Under the pieces are notes generated by a model. The model had not been told where the DNA came from. It did not search any database and saw only the letters and a list, made by a program, of their open reading frames with translations. A stretch of DNA of 64,000 nt from Desulfuromonas sp964536375 (GTDB lineage: Bacteria > Desulfobacterota > Desulfuromonadia > Desulfuromonadales > Desulfuromonadaceae), in contig CAZHXF010000006.1 of NCBI GenBank assembly GCA_964536375.1, forward strand, positions 13,848-77,847, written 5' to 3'. A program made the translations under genes and the position numbers. The first letter of the stretch is position 1; each line of letters begins with the position of its first letter. Below, piece after piece: positions 46,918-56,474 of the stretch.

Positions 46918-46943
46918 CAGCGTGGCAGTAATCTGCCACGCTG
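46918..46943 (-). terminator. Intrinsic terminator after hpf
   Basis: Perfect 11-base stem (CAGCGTGGCAG at 46918-46928, complement at 46933-46943) with a four-base loop, followed on the minus strand by TTTTTG. It lies 15 bases after the hpf stop. Confidence 0.88.
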
Positions 46944-46958
46944 ACATTATTAGTTATC

Positions 46959-47507
46959 TTATGCTTCGGGGATAATTAAACCGTAATTGCCATCTTTACG
47001 ACGATACACCACGGTAACCTGTTCAGTAATATCATCACTGAAAACCAAAAACTCCTTATGCAACAAATCCATTTGCATTACTGCTTCATCTACAGACAGC
47101 GGTTTCAGGGAGAAACTGTGCGAACGGATAATTTGCGGCTCGGTATTATCAACCTCAAAACTGGCTGCTTCGTAAATAGTCTTAGTAATATTGCGTTCCC
47201 TACCCTTACGCGTAGTATGACGCTTCAGTTTTTCCTTATAGCGTTTTAATTGGCGCTCTAACTTATCGACTACCTCATCAATAGCTGCATACATATCATC
47301 AATAACTTCGGCAGAAGCTTTAATGGTGACTCCCTTAGCAACTATGGTAACCACACTTTTATGACGAATTTTTTTCTCAACTGACAACACTATCTGAGCA
47401 TCAATTGGCTCATCTATGTATTTGTTAACACGTGCCACTTTTTCTTCAGCATAAGCCTTTGCTGGTGCGCTAACGTCCATATGCCGGAATGTTACAGAAA
47501 TATTCAT
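46959..47507 (-). CDS. hpf: Long-form ribosome hibernation promoting factor
   Basis: Binds the 30S decoding region and dimerises ribosomes into inactive 100S particles in stationary phase. At 182 residues it is the long form: N-terminal S30AE domain (ISVTFRHMDVSAPAKAYAEEKV to about residue 100) and a C-terminal dimerisation domain (HSFSLKPLSVDEAVMQMDLLHKEF-like region, near 130-182). AAGGAGG precedes the ATG. It follows rpoN, as in most proteobacteria. Confidence 0.95.
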   Translation of the reverse strand: MNISVTFRHMDVSAPAKAYAEEKVARVNKYIDEPIDAQIVLSVEKKIRHKSVVTIVAKGVTIKASAEVIDDMYAAIDEVVDKLERQLKRYKEKLKRHTTRKGRERNITKTIYEAASFEVDNTEPQIIRSHSFSLKPLSVDEAVMQMDLLHKEFLVFSDDITEQVTVVYRRKDGNYGLIIPEA

Positions 47508-47550
47508 GAATCCTCCTTATGAATTTATAAGCTTGCAGTCAGTGCCACTG

Positions 47551-47571
47551 TTATTTGCCCCAGGCAAATAA
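47551..47571 (-). other. Hairpin in the rpoN-hpf gap
   Basis: Perfect 9-base arms TTATTTGCC and GGCAAATAA separated by three bases. No T-run follows on the minus strand, so it is not a standard terminator; it may be an RNA processing or stability element in the rpoN-hpf transcript. Confidence 0.5.
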
Positions 47572-47606
47572 TTTCATGGTAAACAATTTTCAGTGTTACA
47601 GCTTTG

Positions 47607-49055
47607 CTAAAAATCCCTTTTACGCAGATTAGATGAACGAATACCCAACATCTCACGATATTTAGTCACCGTACGCCGAGCGATATCAATACCTTCACCG
47701 TGCAACATGTTAACTATCTTCTGATCAGAATAAGGTTTTTTTACATTTTCATCAGCAACTATTTCTTCAATTCTTGTTTTGACACTTTCCGATGCGATTG
47801 AATCTCCACCAGTTGTGCCAATACCACTGTTGAAAAAGAATTTCAACTCCAGCAACCCTTGCGGAGTCTGAACATATTTATTGGTCGTGACCCGACTAAT
47901 TGTTGATTCGTGCATCTCTATATCATCAGCCACATCGCGCAAAACCAGTGGTTTCAGCTGGGTGATGCCATGATCAAAAAAATCACGCTGAAATTTAACA
48001 ATACTTTTCGTTACTTTTTCAATAGTGCGTTGGCGCTGATGGATACTCTTTATCAACCACAAGGCACCACGCATTTTTTCCTGAATATATTCATTGGTAG
48101 CTGCGTCAACCGTTTTGCCAGCAAGGGCATTAGAATAATAAGAGCTGATGCGCAAGTTGGCCAAACCATCATCGTTAAGCGAAACCACATAGTCATCACC
48201 AACTTTGTGAACAAAAATATCCGGGGTAATATATTGAACATCAGGCGCACCATATTGACTACCGGGATGAGGATCCAAGGTTGATAACAGCTGGGCTGCT
48301 TCAAGCACCTCATCAACACTAACCTTACATTGTTTGGCTATTACCGAATAACGGCGTTCTTCCAGTTCTTTGGAAAAATCACGAACGAGGCATGCAGACA
48401 ACGAATCTCCCAAGTCTAAACTACACAACTGCAACAATAAGCATTCAGGCAGATTGCGGGCACCAACCCCCGGAGGATCAAATTTCTGCACCTCAACTAA
48501 AACTTTTTCCACATAAAGATAGTCAGCACCAGTCTGCTCAGCAATATCATCCAGATCAGCCACCAAATAACCATCATCATCTATATTACCAATAACTGCT
48601 GCTGCTATCTGTTTATCCTGATAACTAAATGCGGACAGATTAAGTTGCCACATCAAATGATCACTCAGGGTGGCTTTGGAGGTAAGCAAGTTTTCGTAAG
48701 ATGGTTGATCATCATCGCTATAGTTTTCGCTGTTAGTACCACCTTGCGAAAACCCCTGAAGATAAGTCTGCCAATCATCAATTTGCGCTAAACCATCGGC
48801 CTCTGATACTTCTTGAGTTTTTTCTGAATCGGAGGCTAGAACTGATTCAGCCTCAGGCGACACATCCACCTCTGTTTGCCTGACCTCTTCGACTATTGGG
48901 GTATCGTCCAAAACTGGATTTTCTTCTAACTCTTGATTGACTACCTCTTCCAATTCAACCCGAGAAAGCTGCAACAATTTAATCGCCTGCTGCAACTGCG
49001 GAGTCATGACCAGCTGTTGACTTAGTTTTAATTGTTGGCGTAATTCTAATGCCAT
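47607..49055 (-). CDS. rpoN: RpoN, RNA polymerase sigma-54 factor
   Basis: Alternative sigma factor for enhancer-dependent promoters. The 482-residue protein has the glutamine- and leucine-rich region I (LRQQLKLSQQLVMTPQLQQ), an acidic region II (about 50-110), the core-binding region, a helix-turn-helix and the RpoN box ARRTVTKYRE beginning near residue 459. It lies 64 bases downstream of lptB in the conserved lptB-rpoN-hpf-ptsN order. Confidence 0.97.
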   Translation of the reverse strand: MALELRQQLKLSQQLVMTPQLQQAIKLLQLSRVELEEVVNQELEENPVLDDTPIVEEVRQTEVDVSPEAESVLASDSEKTQEVSEADGLAQIDDWQTYLQGFSQGGTNSENYSDDDQPSYENLLTSKATLSDHLMWQLNLSAFSYQDKQIAAAVIGNIDDDGYLVADLDDIAEQTGADYLYVEKVLVEVQKFDPPGVGARNLPECLLLQLCSLDLGDSLSACLVRDFSKELEERRYSVIAKQCKVSVDEVLEAAQLLSTLDPHPGSQYGAPDVQYITPDIFVHKVGDDYVVSLNDDGLANLRISSYYSNALAGKTVDAATNEYIQEKMRGALWLIKSIHQRQRTIEKVTKSIVKFQRDFFDHGITQLKPLVLRDVADDIEMHESTISRVTTNKYVQTPQGLLELKFFFNSGIGTTGGDSIASESVKTRIEEIVADENVKKPYSDQKIVNMLHGEGIDIARRTVTKYREMLGIRSSNLRKRDF

Positions 49056-49119
49056 GGTTACCCTAATAAAGTATAAATTTACCGACTCTACACAAGTCAG
49101 CCCATTTAGCTATAGTTTT

Positions 49120-49848
49120 TTACAGGCGAAAACCTTCACCCAGATAAATTTCCCGCGCTATAGGACTTTCTGCGATCTGCGCCGGCGTTCCCTTTTCTAA
49201 GATTGTACCATCATTAAGAATATATGCACTATCACAAACGCCCAAGGTTTCACGAACATTGTGATCAGAAATCAAAACACCGATACCGCGATTTTTCAGC
49301 TCGATGATAATATTTTGGATATCAATTACTGCCAACGGATCGATGCCAGCAAATGGCTCATCTAACAAAATAAAACGCGGATCAATTACCAGCGCGCGCG
49401 CAATCTCAGTGCGCCTGCGCTCACCACCCGACAGGGCATAACCTGCTGTCTTAGCCACATGGCCAAGGCGAAACTCTTCGAGCAATTGCTCCAGACGTTG
49501 TTGCCGTTGTTGGGCATCATCGACATGATATTCTAAAATAGCTAATAAATTCTGCTCAACTGTTAACTTACGAAAGATTGATGATTCTTGTGGAAGATAG
49601 GCTACACCAGCTGCAGCGCGTTGATACATAGGCCAAGCTGTCATGTCCTGTTGATCTAGGTACACCTTCCCCTGTTCCGGCTTAATTAAACCAACCACCA
49701 TATAAAATGAAGTGGTTTTACCTGCACCATTTGGCCCTAGCAAGCCAACAACCTGCCCGGACTGCACCGAAACAGACACATCATTAACCACTCGGCGGGC
49801 TTTGTAAGACTTCAGCAAACCTGTAGCACTAAGTTGATGCGAATTCAC
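49120..49848 (-). CDS. lptB: LptB, LPS export ABC transporter ATPase
   Basis: ATPase powering LPS extraction from the inner membrane. In 242 residues: Walker A GPNGAGKTT (39-47), Q-loop YLPQESSIFRKLT, signature LSGGERRR, Walker B FILLDEPFAGIDP and switch histidine ISDHNVRET. It starts with GTG at 49848, overlapping the lptA stop in TAGTG. The LptFG permease genes are not in this window. Confidence 0.97.
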   Translation of the reverse strand: MNSHQLSATGLLKSYKARRVVNDVSVSVQSGQVVGLLGPNGAGKTTSFYMVVGLIKPEQGKVYLDQQDMTAWPMYQRAAAGVAYLPQESSIFRKLTVEQNLLAILEYHVDDAQQRQQRLEQLLEEFRLGHVAKTAGYALSGGERRRTEIARALVIDPRFILLDEPFAGIDPLAVIDIQNIIIELKNRGIGVLISDHNVRETLGVCDSAYILNDGTILEKGTPAQIAESPIAREIYLGEGFRL

Positions 49849-50375
49849 TATGGCTTATCCTCAGGGACAAATACCGCTTTCACCCGCTGCTTCTCACCAC
49901 CTTCGACAATACTGCGATTATCGTTAAGATAGACAATGATTCGCTCGCCAGCTACGTTATTTTCTCCTTGCACCACGCGTGGGTCACCAGTAAGGACAAT
50001 ACGCCCCTCTTGATGATAAAAAATTGCCTTTTGCCCTGTGGCTACACGGTTAAGCTGAACAATTCTCACGTCCTGTTCCGCCTCAACCTTATCTATTTGT
50101 CTTTTAGCACCATCACTCGGGCTAGCAGCATCAATATAGTGCACAGTCATCTTTTGCGCATAGATAAAAACTTCACCTTGCTGAGCCTGCACATCACCGC
50201 TAAACACGAAAACACCAGCGTTATCATCGGCCTCTAACTTGTTAGCGGTAATATTAACAGGCTGATTACTGTCATGTTTCATTTCCTGTTCAGCTGCACA
50301 GGTAGCGCTTACTAATACGCCACCTGACAAGACAGCATACAGTGCAACAATAATAGTGAAACTAAGTAAACGCAC
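49848..50375 (-). CDS. lptA: LptA, periplasmic LPS transport protein
   Basis: Forms the periplasmic bridge carrying LPS to the outer membrane. The 175-residue protein begins with a signal peptide (LLSFTIIVALYAVLSGGVLVSATCAA) and continues with the OstA-type beta-jellyroll: NITANKLEADDNAGVFVFSGDVQAQQG in family form, and AIFYHQEGRIVLTGDPRVVQG. It starts with GTG at 50375, preceded by GGAGG and overlapping the lptC stop by one base. Confidence 0.92.
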   Translation of the reverse strand: MRLLSFTIIVALYAVLSGGVLVSATCAAEQEMKHDSNQPVNITANKLEADDNAGVFVFSGDVQAQQGEVFIYAQKMTVHYIDAASPSDGAKRQIDKVEAEQDVRIVQLNRVATGQKAIFYHQEGRIVLTGDPRVVQGENNVAGERIIVYLNDNRSIVEGGEKQRVKAVFVPEDKP

Positions 50376-50965
50376 TACTGACCTCCCTGAAGTGGTTTGG
50401 GGTAATAAATAGCGGTCACATTTTTTTTCAGCACAAACCTACCTTTACCAAGATCACCGGATAATCCAACCCCAGTTATAACAAAATTATCACTGGTGAT
50501 TTTTACCGCATCATCTGTAGTTATTTGACCATCTTGAGATGACTTACCCACAAAATTAACGGAATTACTGGTAAAACGGTACCCATTCTGAGTAGTTATT
50601 ACCACATCACCGTTAGCATGCACTTTATTCATCGTAGAATCTATAGTGCCGGTCTTAGCTGTCAAATCAACGTCCCCTGCTTCATCCTGATCAAACAATT
50701 TCAAGCGGATATTTTCAATCATCGTCAGCTCTTTGCTAACGTCATGAGCAGCGGAGTCAGCTACCAGATTCCACCGCGCCACACCATCTTCAGTCTCGGT
50801 GTAATTCAATTCATGCAAAGTTACATCAGCTTGCATAACTATGTTCTGCAGCGCTTGCACAGGTTCATCAGTGCGCTTGTAGAACAGCACCATAACAACT
50901 AATGAGGCACATATTAGCACCACAGCTAACACCAGAAAATAGCGTATGCTCGCGCGGGTCGTCAT
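50375..50965 (-). CDS. lptC: LptC, LPS export system membrane-anchored protein
   Basis: Single-pass inner-membrane protein that hands LPS from LptBFG to LptA. The 196 residues have one N-terminal membrane helix (about 9-29, FLVLAVVLICASLVVMVLF) and a periplasmic jellyroll with LTAKTGTIDSTMNKVHANGDVVI. It is poorly conserved in general, but position between kdsC and lptA makes the call firm. It starts 15 bases after the kdsC stop. Confidence 0.92.
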   Translation of the reverse strand: MTTRASIRYFLVLAVVLICASLVVMVLFYKRTDEPVQALQNIVMQADVTLHELNYTETEDGVARWNLVADSAAHDVSKELTMIENIRLKLFDQDEAGDVDLTAKTGTIDSTMNKVHANGDVVITTQNGYRFTSNSVNFVGKSSQDGQITTDDAVKITSDNFVITGVGLSGDLGKGRFVLKKNVTAIYYPKPLQGGQ

Positions 50966-50980
50966 GAAATTATATTTCCA

Positions 50981-51499
50981 TTAACATGAAAAATAGCGCG
51001 CGGTAATCTCATCCCAGCGACCAGATTCGCGCAACAACATATCGCATATTTCACGCACTGCTCCGCATCCTCCGCAACAGTTGGTGATATAATCGACGTG
51101 CGGCTTTACGTCAGCACTTGCATCAGCAACAGTAAATGCGCAACCAACGCGAAGCAATATGGGTAAATCAACAACATCATCACCAACATAAGCCACCTGA
51201 TCATCGCTAAAACCTGTTGTGTCCAGAATTTGTTCATAAGGCACAAGCTTGTCCTTGGCACCCTGATACACAAACTCAATACCCAACTCTTTGGCCCGAT
51301 GAGTCACAATAGCAGATTCTCGTCCGGTGATGATGCCTATCCGCACCCCAGCGCGTTGCAACATTTTTAAGCCGTGACCATCGCGAACATTAAACGCCTT
51401 ACTCTCGACGCCATTGTTGTCATAAATGATACGCCCGTCCGTCAGCACCCCATCTACATCCAACAACAACAACCGGATATCAGTTATGGACTTTTTCAT
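50981..51499 (-). CDS. kdsC: KdsC, 3-deoxy-D-manno-octulosonate 8-phosphate phosphatase
   Basis: HAD-family phosphatase that removes phosphate from Kdo-8-P. The 172-residue product shows motif I LLLLDVDGVLTDG, motif II GIITGRES, the conserved lysine in KDKLVPYEQ and motif III YVGDDVVDLPIL. It overlaps kdsD by four bases (ATGA). Confidence 0.96.
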   Translation of the reverse strand: MKKSITDIRLLLLDVDGVLTDGRIIYDNNGVESKAFNVRDGHGLKMLQRAGVRIGIITGRESAIVTHRAKELGIEFVYQGAKDKLVPYEQILDTTGFSDDQVAYVGDDVVDLPILLRVGCAFTVADASADVKPHVDYITNCCGGCGAVREICDMLLRESGRWDEITARYFSC

Positions 51500-52476
51500 A
51501 CCACGCCAGCCTTGAGTAAATCGTGCAAGTGGACAATTCCTACTGGTCTAGTATCTTCCTGCTGTTCAAAAACAAACAGAGAGGTAACAGAGTATTCTTC
51601 CATCTGCTGTAGCGCCTTGGCCGCCAGATTTTGGCGCAAGATCCGCTTGGGCTTAACATTCATCACCTTAACAATCGTCCATTCCAGAGATTCAACACCT
51701 ACCTCCAGACAGCGGCGCAAATCACCATCGGTAAACACCCCGACTAGAGCAGAATCATCATCTACCACGCCGGTAATACCCAGTTTCTTATCGGTTATTT
51801 CAAACAGCGCCTCTTTGACCGTTGTCTGCTGTGACACTAGCGGGATTTCCTGACCTTGATGCATCAAATCTTCAACGCGCAGCAGCAATCGTTTCCCCAG
51901 GGCACCACCGGGATGAAATAAGGCAAAATCCTCGGCCTTGAAATTCTTTTCCTGTAGCAGCGCAACCGCGAGAGCATCCCCCATAGCAAGGGTAACCGTG
52001 GTGCTGGCTGTTGGTGCCAAACCGAGAGGACATGCCTCCTTGGCCACCGACACGTCGAGGGAGACATCTCCGGCACGGGCTAAGGTGCTCGATAAATTGC
52101 CACTCATGGTAACCATTTTCAAGCCCATCCGCTTAATAACCGGCAAAATACGCAGTATTTCTTCAGTTTCACCGGAATTAGAAACAGCAATCAATACATC
52201 ATCTTTTTTGAGCATCCCTAAATCACCATGAATACCTTCGGCTGGATGAAGAAAAAATGATGGTGTTCCGGTTGAAGCCATAGTTGAAGCTATTTTCTGA
52301 CAAACTAAACCAGACTTGCCCATCCCGGTCACAACAACCCGACCAGCGCAGGCGCTCAACATATTAACGGCTGCACAGAAAGTCACATCAATGCGCTCAC
52401 GTAGTGCCAAGATAGCATCTGACTCTATAGTTAGAGTCTGCCGAGCCCCTTCTAAAACTTGTTCTTGTTCAATCAT
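51496..52476 (-). CDS. kdsD: KdsD, arabinose-5-phosphate isomerase
   Basis: Makes arabinose 5-phosphate, the first Kdo precursor, from ribulose 5-phosphate. The 326-residue protein has an N-terminal SIS domain (TGMGKSGLVCQKIASTMASTGTPSFFLHPAEG-type region near 50-85, with the catalytic His in HPAEGIHGDLG) and two CBS motifs in the C-terminal third. It overlaps kdsA upstream and kdsC downstream by four bases each, forming a coupled Kdo series. Confidence 0.95.
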   Translation of the reverse strand: MIEQEQVLEGARQTLTIESDAILALRERIDVTFCAAVNMLSACAGRVVVTGMGKSGLVCQKIASTMASTGTPSFFLHPAEGIHGDLGMLKKDDVLIAVSNSGETEEILRILPVIKRMGLKMVTMSGNLSSTLARAGDVSLDVSVAKEACPLGLAPTASTTVTLAMGDALAVALLQEKNFKAEDFALFHPGGALGKRLLLRVEDLMHQGQEIPLVSQQTTVKEALFEITDKKLGITGVVDDDSALVGVFTDGDLRRCLEVGVESLEWTIVKVMNVKPKRILRQNLAAKALQQMEEYSVTSLFVFEQQEDTRPVGIVHLHDLLKAGVV

Positions 52477-53297
52477 AACTGCTTCACCACCGCATCCAGT
52501 GCCAGCAACGGCTGTAACAAGCTGCGCAAATCTTTTAGATATAGAGAATTAGGCCCATCACAGCGGGCGCACTCTGGGTCTTCATGGACCTCAAGAAATA
52601 AACCATCAATACCAGTAGCAACGGCAGCACGGGATAAAGACGCAACATATTCCCGCTGACCAGCAGAAACACCATCAGCACCGCCAGGTAGTTGCACGGC
52701 ATGGGTAGCATCAAAAACAACAGGATAATTCAATTCGCGCATAATGACCAAAGAACGCATATCAACCACCAGGTTATTGTAACCAAAGGTAGTGCCACGC
52801 TCAGTCAGAATTACCTGATTATTTCCAGTTGAGGTGATTTTACCCACCACATGACGCATATCCCATGGCGCTTGAAACTGACCTTTTTTTACATTTACCA
52901 CCTTACCAGTGTTACCGGCAGCAACAAGTAAGTCAGTTTGGCGGCAGAGAAAAGCCGGTATTTGCAGAATATCCAAAACCTGCGCCGCTGCACTCACCTG
53001 TGTAACATCGTGAACATCAGAAACAACCGGCACATCAAATTTCTGTTTCACCTGAGCCAACAACTCAAGGCCAGCGTCCAAACCCGGACCACGAAAAGAG
53101 GTGACCGAAGTACGGTTAGCCTTGTCGTATGAGGCTTTAAAAACAAAGTCTATACCTAATTCAGTGGTGAGTTCTTTGAGAAATTCGGCGATGCGAAACG
53201 TAGTGTCAGCATCTTCAAGCACACAGGGACCAGCGATCAAAGCAAAAGGTTGCTGACCACCAAAACTGGCATTACCAGCAGTTACCGTAGCAATCAT
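52473..53297 (-). CDS. kdsA: KdsA, Kdo-8-phosphate synthase
   Basis: Condenses PEP with arabinose 5-phosphate. The 274-residue protein has the family's ALIAGPCVLE, FKASYDKANRTS, the metal/PEP-site DVHDV and LTERGTTFGYNNLVVDMR. FDATHAVQLPGG follows. It overlaps the pyrG stop in ATGA. Confidence 0.97.
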   Translation of the reverse strand: MIATVTAGNASFGGQQPFALIAGPCVLEDADTTFRIAEFLKELTTELGIDFVFKASYDKANRTSVTSFRGPGLDAGLELLAQVKQKFDVPVVSDVHDVTQVSAAAQVLDILQIPAFLCRQTDLLVAAGNTGKVVNVKKGQFQAPWDMRHVVGKITSTGNNQVILTERGTTFGYNNLVVDMRSLVIMRELNYPVVFDATHAVQLPGGADGVSAGQREYVASLSRAAVATGIDGLFLEVHEDPECARCDGPNSLYLKDLRSLLQPLLALDAVVKQL

Positions 53298-54901
53298 GAT
53301 TTCCTCTTTGTCTGTTTAATGCACGCTCCGACAAATGATTCAAACAGCGGATGGGGTGCCATAGGGCGTGAGCGAAACTCAGGATGAAATTGACAAGCAA
53401 GAAACCATGGATGATCAGAAATTTCCACAATTTCGACCAGATCGTTGTCCGGATTAACACCGGAAATTTCCAGACCAGCATCGGACAATATTTGGCGATA
53501 GTTATTATTGAATTCATAGCGATGGCGATGACGCTCAGCTATGTTTTTTTGTCCATAAATTCGTTGCACCAAGCTACCTTCACGCAACTGACAATCGTAA
53601 GCACCAAGCCGCATAGTACCACCCTTGGCGGCAATCAATTTCTGCTCTTCCATGATATGAATCACCGGATTTGCAGCTTCAGGACGAAATTCACTGGAGT
53701 AAGCGTCTTCGAGCTTGCACACGTTGCGGGCAAACTCAACCACTGCCATCTGCATACCCAAGCAAATACCAAAGAATGGTATCTTATTCTCGCGGGCATA
53801 ACGGATAGCCGCTGTTTTTCCTTCACTGCCACGTTCACCGAACCCACCAGGAACCAGAATTCCAGCAACATCCTCGAAGACATCACCAATGCCATGGCGC
53901 TCAAGAGACTCAGAATCAATATATTTAAGATTTACCCCACAATCGTTACCGATACCACCATGAATTAACGCCTCAGATAAAGACTTATAGCTTTCGGTCA
54001 ACTCAACGTATTTACCCACAATGGCGATTGTGGTCTTAGTCTGTGGTTCTTTAATACGCCGGACAACCTCATGCCATGCAGCAAGATCTGGTTGTTTAGT
54101 CCATATTTCTAAACCGTCAACCACTCGTTCATCTAATCCCTGCTCGTGGTAGATTATCGGCACTTCGTAGATTGAAGCAACATCGCGTGCGGTGATAACC
54201 TCTTCTTCACGGACATTGCAAAACAAAGATATCTTGTTTTTCATGTCGCGCGGTATTTCACGATCACAGCGGCACAACAGAATATCTGGCTGGATACCTA
54301 TTTCACGCAACTCCTTAACGCTGTGTTGAGTTGGCTTTGTTTTCAACTCACCAGCTGCCGCCAGATATGGCACCAACGTCAGATGGATATACAGCACATT
54401 ATTGTGTCCCAAATCGCTGCGAAATTGACGAATCGCTTCTAAAAATGGCAGAGATTCAATATCGCCGACGGTGCCGCCAATTTCTATGATCGCAATATCT
54501 ACACCCTGAGCATTTTCAATAATTTTGCTTTTAATTTCATTGGTAATATGCGGGATAACCTGCACCGTACCACCCAGATAATCACCACGGCGCTCTTTTT
54601 TAATGACTGCGTCATAAATCTGCCCGGTGGTAAAATTGGACTTGCGTGTCAGTTTTGCCGTAGTATAGCGCTCGTAGTGACCTAGATCAAGATCGGTCTC
54701 TGCGCCATCATCGGTAACAAAAACCTCACCATGTTGAAATGGACTCATGGTACCCGGATCAACATTGATATACGGGTCAAGTTTCTGCATGGAAACACGC
54801 AGACCACGAGCTTCCATCAACGCACCGATAGATGCCGCCGCCAAGCCCTTCCCTAAAGAGGAGACAACGCCTCCAGTAACAAACAGAAACTTAGTCTTCA
54901 T
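53294..54901 (-). CDS. pyrG: PyrG, CTP synthase
   Basis: Glutamine-dependent conversion of UTP to CTP, needed for CMP-Kdo as well as nucleic acids. The 535 residues show the synthase P-loop GGVVSSLGKG, DPYINVDPGTMSPFQHGEVFV-type region, and a C-terminal glutaminase with the nucleophile in FGICLGMQ and final HPEFRSRP. GGAGGAAT lies upstream of the ATG. Kdo genes follow directly, so CTP and Kdo supply are co-transcribed. Confidence 0.97.
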   Translation of the reverse strand: MKTKFLFVTGGVVSSLGKGLAAASIGALMEARGLRVSMQKLDPYINVDPGTMSPFQHGEVFVTDDGAETDLDLGHYERYTTAKLTRKSNFTTGQIYDAVIKKERRGDYLGGTVQVIPHITNEIKSKIIENAQGVDIAIIEIGGTVGDIESLPFLEAIRQFRSDLGHNNVLYIHLTLVPYLAAAGELKTKPTQHSVKELREIGIQPDILLCRCDREIPRDMKNKISLFCNVREEEVITARDVASIYEVPIIYHEQGLDERVVDGLEIWTKQPDLAAWHEVVRRIKEPQTKTTIAIVGKYVELTESYKSLSEALIHGGIGNDCGVNLKYIDSESLERHGIGDVFEDVAGILVPGGFGERGSEGKTAAIRYARENKIPFFGICLGMQMAVVEFARNVCKLEDAYSSEFRPEAANPVIHIMEEQKLIAAKGGTMRLGAYDCQLREGSLVQRIYGQKNIAERHRHRYEFNNNYRQILSDAGLEISGVNPDNDLVEIVEISDHPWFLACQFHPEFRSRPMAPHPLFESFVGACIKQTKRKS

Positions 54902-55089
54902 TCACTATTCCTCCGCTGAAAATTCATCAGTTTTTCTTTGAATTTTAATCTAAAAATCGAATTATAATATAAGCAAAACGCTAGATAGCACAAGTGGCGA
55001 ACGTTACACTGAACAGGCTGAAAAGAAAAGCACAAACGGATCAACTTACCAGGCGTCAGCACCACTATCAATGCCCCGATATTAGACCA

Positions 55090-55857
55090 TTACTTTACCA
55101 CTAAACCCTCAAGCTTTGCCACCAGGGCACGCACTTTTTCTAAATCAGCAGGAGTATCAACACCCAGTGATGGTTGCATCGTTTCAACAACTTGAATTTT
55201 ATAACCATGTTCCAAAGCACGTAATTGTTCTAACTTTTCTAACTTCTCTAGTGGAGTGACTACCAAGGCAGAATAGCCAAGCAAAAACTCGCGCCGGTAA
55301 ACATAAAGACCAATATGTTTATGCGCGACACAGGGCATTGGGTGCTCGATACTTAACGGCAACATATCTCGTGAACAGGGAATAGGCGAACGCGAGAAAT
55401 ATAGAGCTGAACCAGACATATCGGTAACTACTTTAACAACATTCGGGTTAAGAAACTCTTCCACATCATCTATGGCCACCATCAAGGTGCCCATGGCAAT
55501 ACGCTCATCAGCAATCAGCGGTGCCACCGCTAGATCAATCATCGCCGGGTTAATTAACGGTTCATCCCCCTGAACATTGACTACCAGATCGCAGTCTAGT
55601 CCTGCCGCAACTTCTGCCAAACGATCTGTACCGGTTTCATGCTGGGCAGAGGTCATACACAGTTCACCGCCAAAAGCACGCACATTTGCAGCAATGCGCT
55701 CATCATCAGTAGCAACAATAACTCTATTCACCAAAGTTGCCTGGCATGTTCTTTCATAGACCCGTTGAATCATACTTTTGCCGTGGATATCGGCCAGCGG
55801 TTTACCGGGAAAACGTGTCGACGCATAACGTGCCGGAATGATCGCGGTTATCTGCAC
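55090..55857 (-). CDS. kdsB: KdsB, CMP-Kdo synthetase
   Basis: Activates Kdo with CTP for transfer to lipid A. The 255-residue product has the nucleotidyltransferase start ITAIIPARYASTRFPGKPL, VNVQGDEPLI and KHIGLYVYRREFLLGY. It begins 13 bases after the fur stop and ends about 190 bases before pyrG, a gap without a clear terminator. Confidence 0.97.
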   Translation of the reverse strand: MQITAIIPARYASTRFPGKPLADIHGKSMIQRVYERTCQATLVNRVIVATDDERIAANVRAFGGELCMTSAQHETGTDRLAEVAAGLDCDLVVNVQGDEPLINPAMIDLAVAPLIADERIAMGTLMVAIDDVEEFLNPNVVKVVTDMSGSALYFSRSPIPCSRDMLPLSIEHPMPCVAHKHIGLYVYRREFLLGYSALVVTPLEKLEKLEQLRALEHGYKIQVVETMQPSLGVDTPADLEKVRALVAKLEGLVVK

Positions 55858-55870
55858 AAAAATCTCCTAT

Positions 55871-56314
55871 TCAGACCTTACTTTTAATATTTTGGCAATC
55901 GGAACACAGACCATACAATTCCAAGCGCTGCCGTGACAGGGTAAATTTATATTTTTGCGCCATTTGCATAAACAGCGCCTCGATTTTATCGTCCTCAAAC
56001 TCAATAATCTTGCCACACGAATCGCATATAAGGTGGTAGTGATGCTCTTCATTGATATTCAGTTCATAGCGGGTTTGCCGATCACCAAAGTGACGCTCGC
56101 TGGCAATGCCGCTCTCAGCCAGCAATTTCATGGTACGGTAAACAGTTGCATAGCCAATATTAGGATTATTGTGGCGCAGGCGCAAATACAAATCTTCCGC
56201 CGACAAATGGGATGGTGAACGCAAGAATTCATCTAAAATAATTTCCCGCTGGCGGGTAATCTTCAGCCCATGCTTAGCTAGGTACTCACGAAACGCATCA
56301 TCAACCGCCCCCAT
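55871..56314 (-). CDS. fur: Fur family transcriptional regulator
   Basis: Metal-responsive repressor of 147 residues. The N-terminal winged helix contains GLKITRQREIILDEF and GYATVYRTMKLL; the C-terminal domain has the His-rich EEHHYHLICDSCGKIIEF and a second CxxC (LCSDC), fitting Fur more than Zur or PerR. GGAGG lies six bases before the ATG at 56314. It is the first gene ahead of kdsB. No Fur box was identified in the window. Confidence 0.93.
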   Translation of the reverse strand: MGAVDDAFREYLAKHGLKITRQREIILDEFLRSPSHLSAEDLYLRLRHNNPNIGYATVYRTMKLLAESGIASERHFGDRQTRYELNINEEHHYHLICDSCGKIIEFEDDKIEALFMQMAQKYKFTLSRQRLELYGLCSDCQNIKSKV

Positions 56315-56407
56315 GCCACACCTCCTCAATTGAAATCAACATAATCGTTGAACTTATCAAAAGCACCTCTGAGCGTCAACATAACTCAGACGGTGCGACA
56401 AACAAAA

Positions 56408-56443
56408 CCCCGCTACCCAATCAAGAAATGAAGAATAGCGGGG
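56408..56443 (-). terminator. Intrinsic terminator of the RND efflux operon
   Basis: Eight-base GC-rich stem (CCCCGCTA at 56408-56415, TAGCGGGG at 56436-56443) with a 20-base loop, followed on the minus strand by TTTTGTTTG. It lies 31 bases after the pump gene stop. Confidence 0.75.
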
Positions 56444-56474
56444 AAACAAAAATGATTATTATTACAGATTACAT

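Noticed and set aside
47535..47555. Possible sigma-54 promoter upstream of hpf on the minus strand (TGGCAC followed by TGCA)
   Set aside because: The GG and GC elements are 10 bases apart by first base instead of the required 12, and the next GC is at 14. The spacing rule for sigma-54 is strict.
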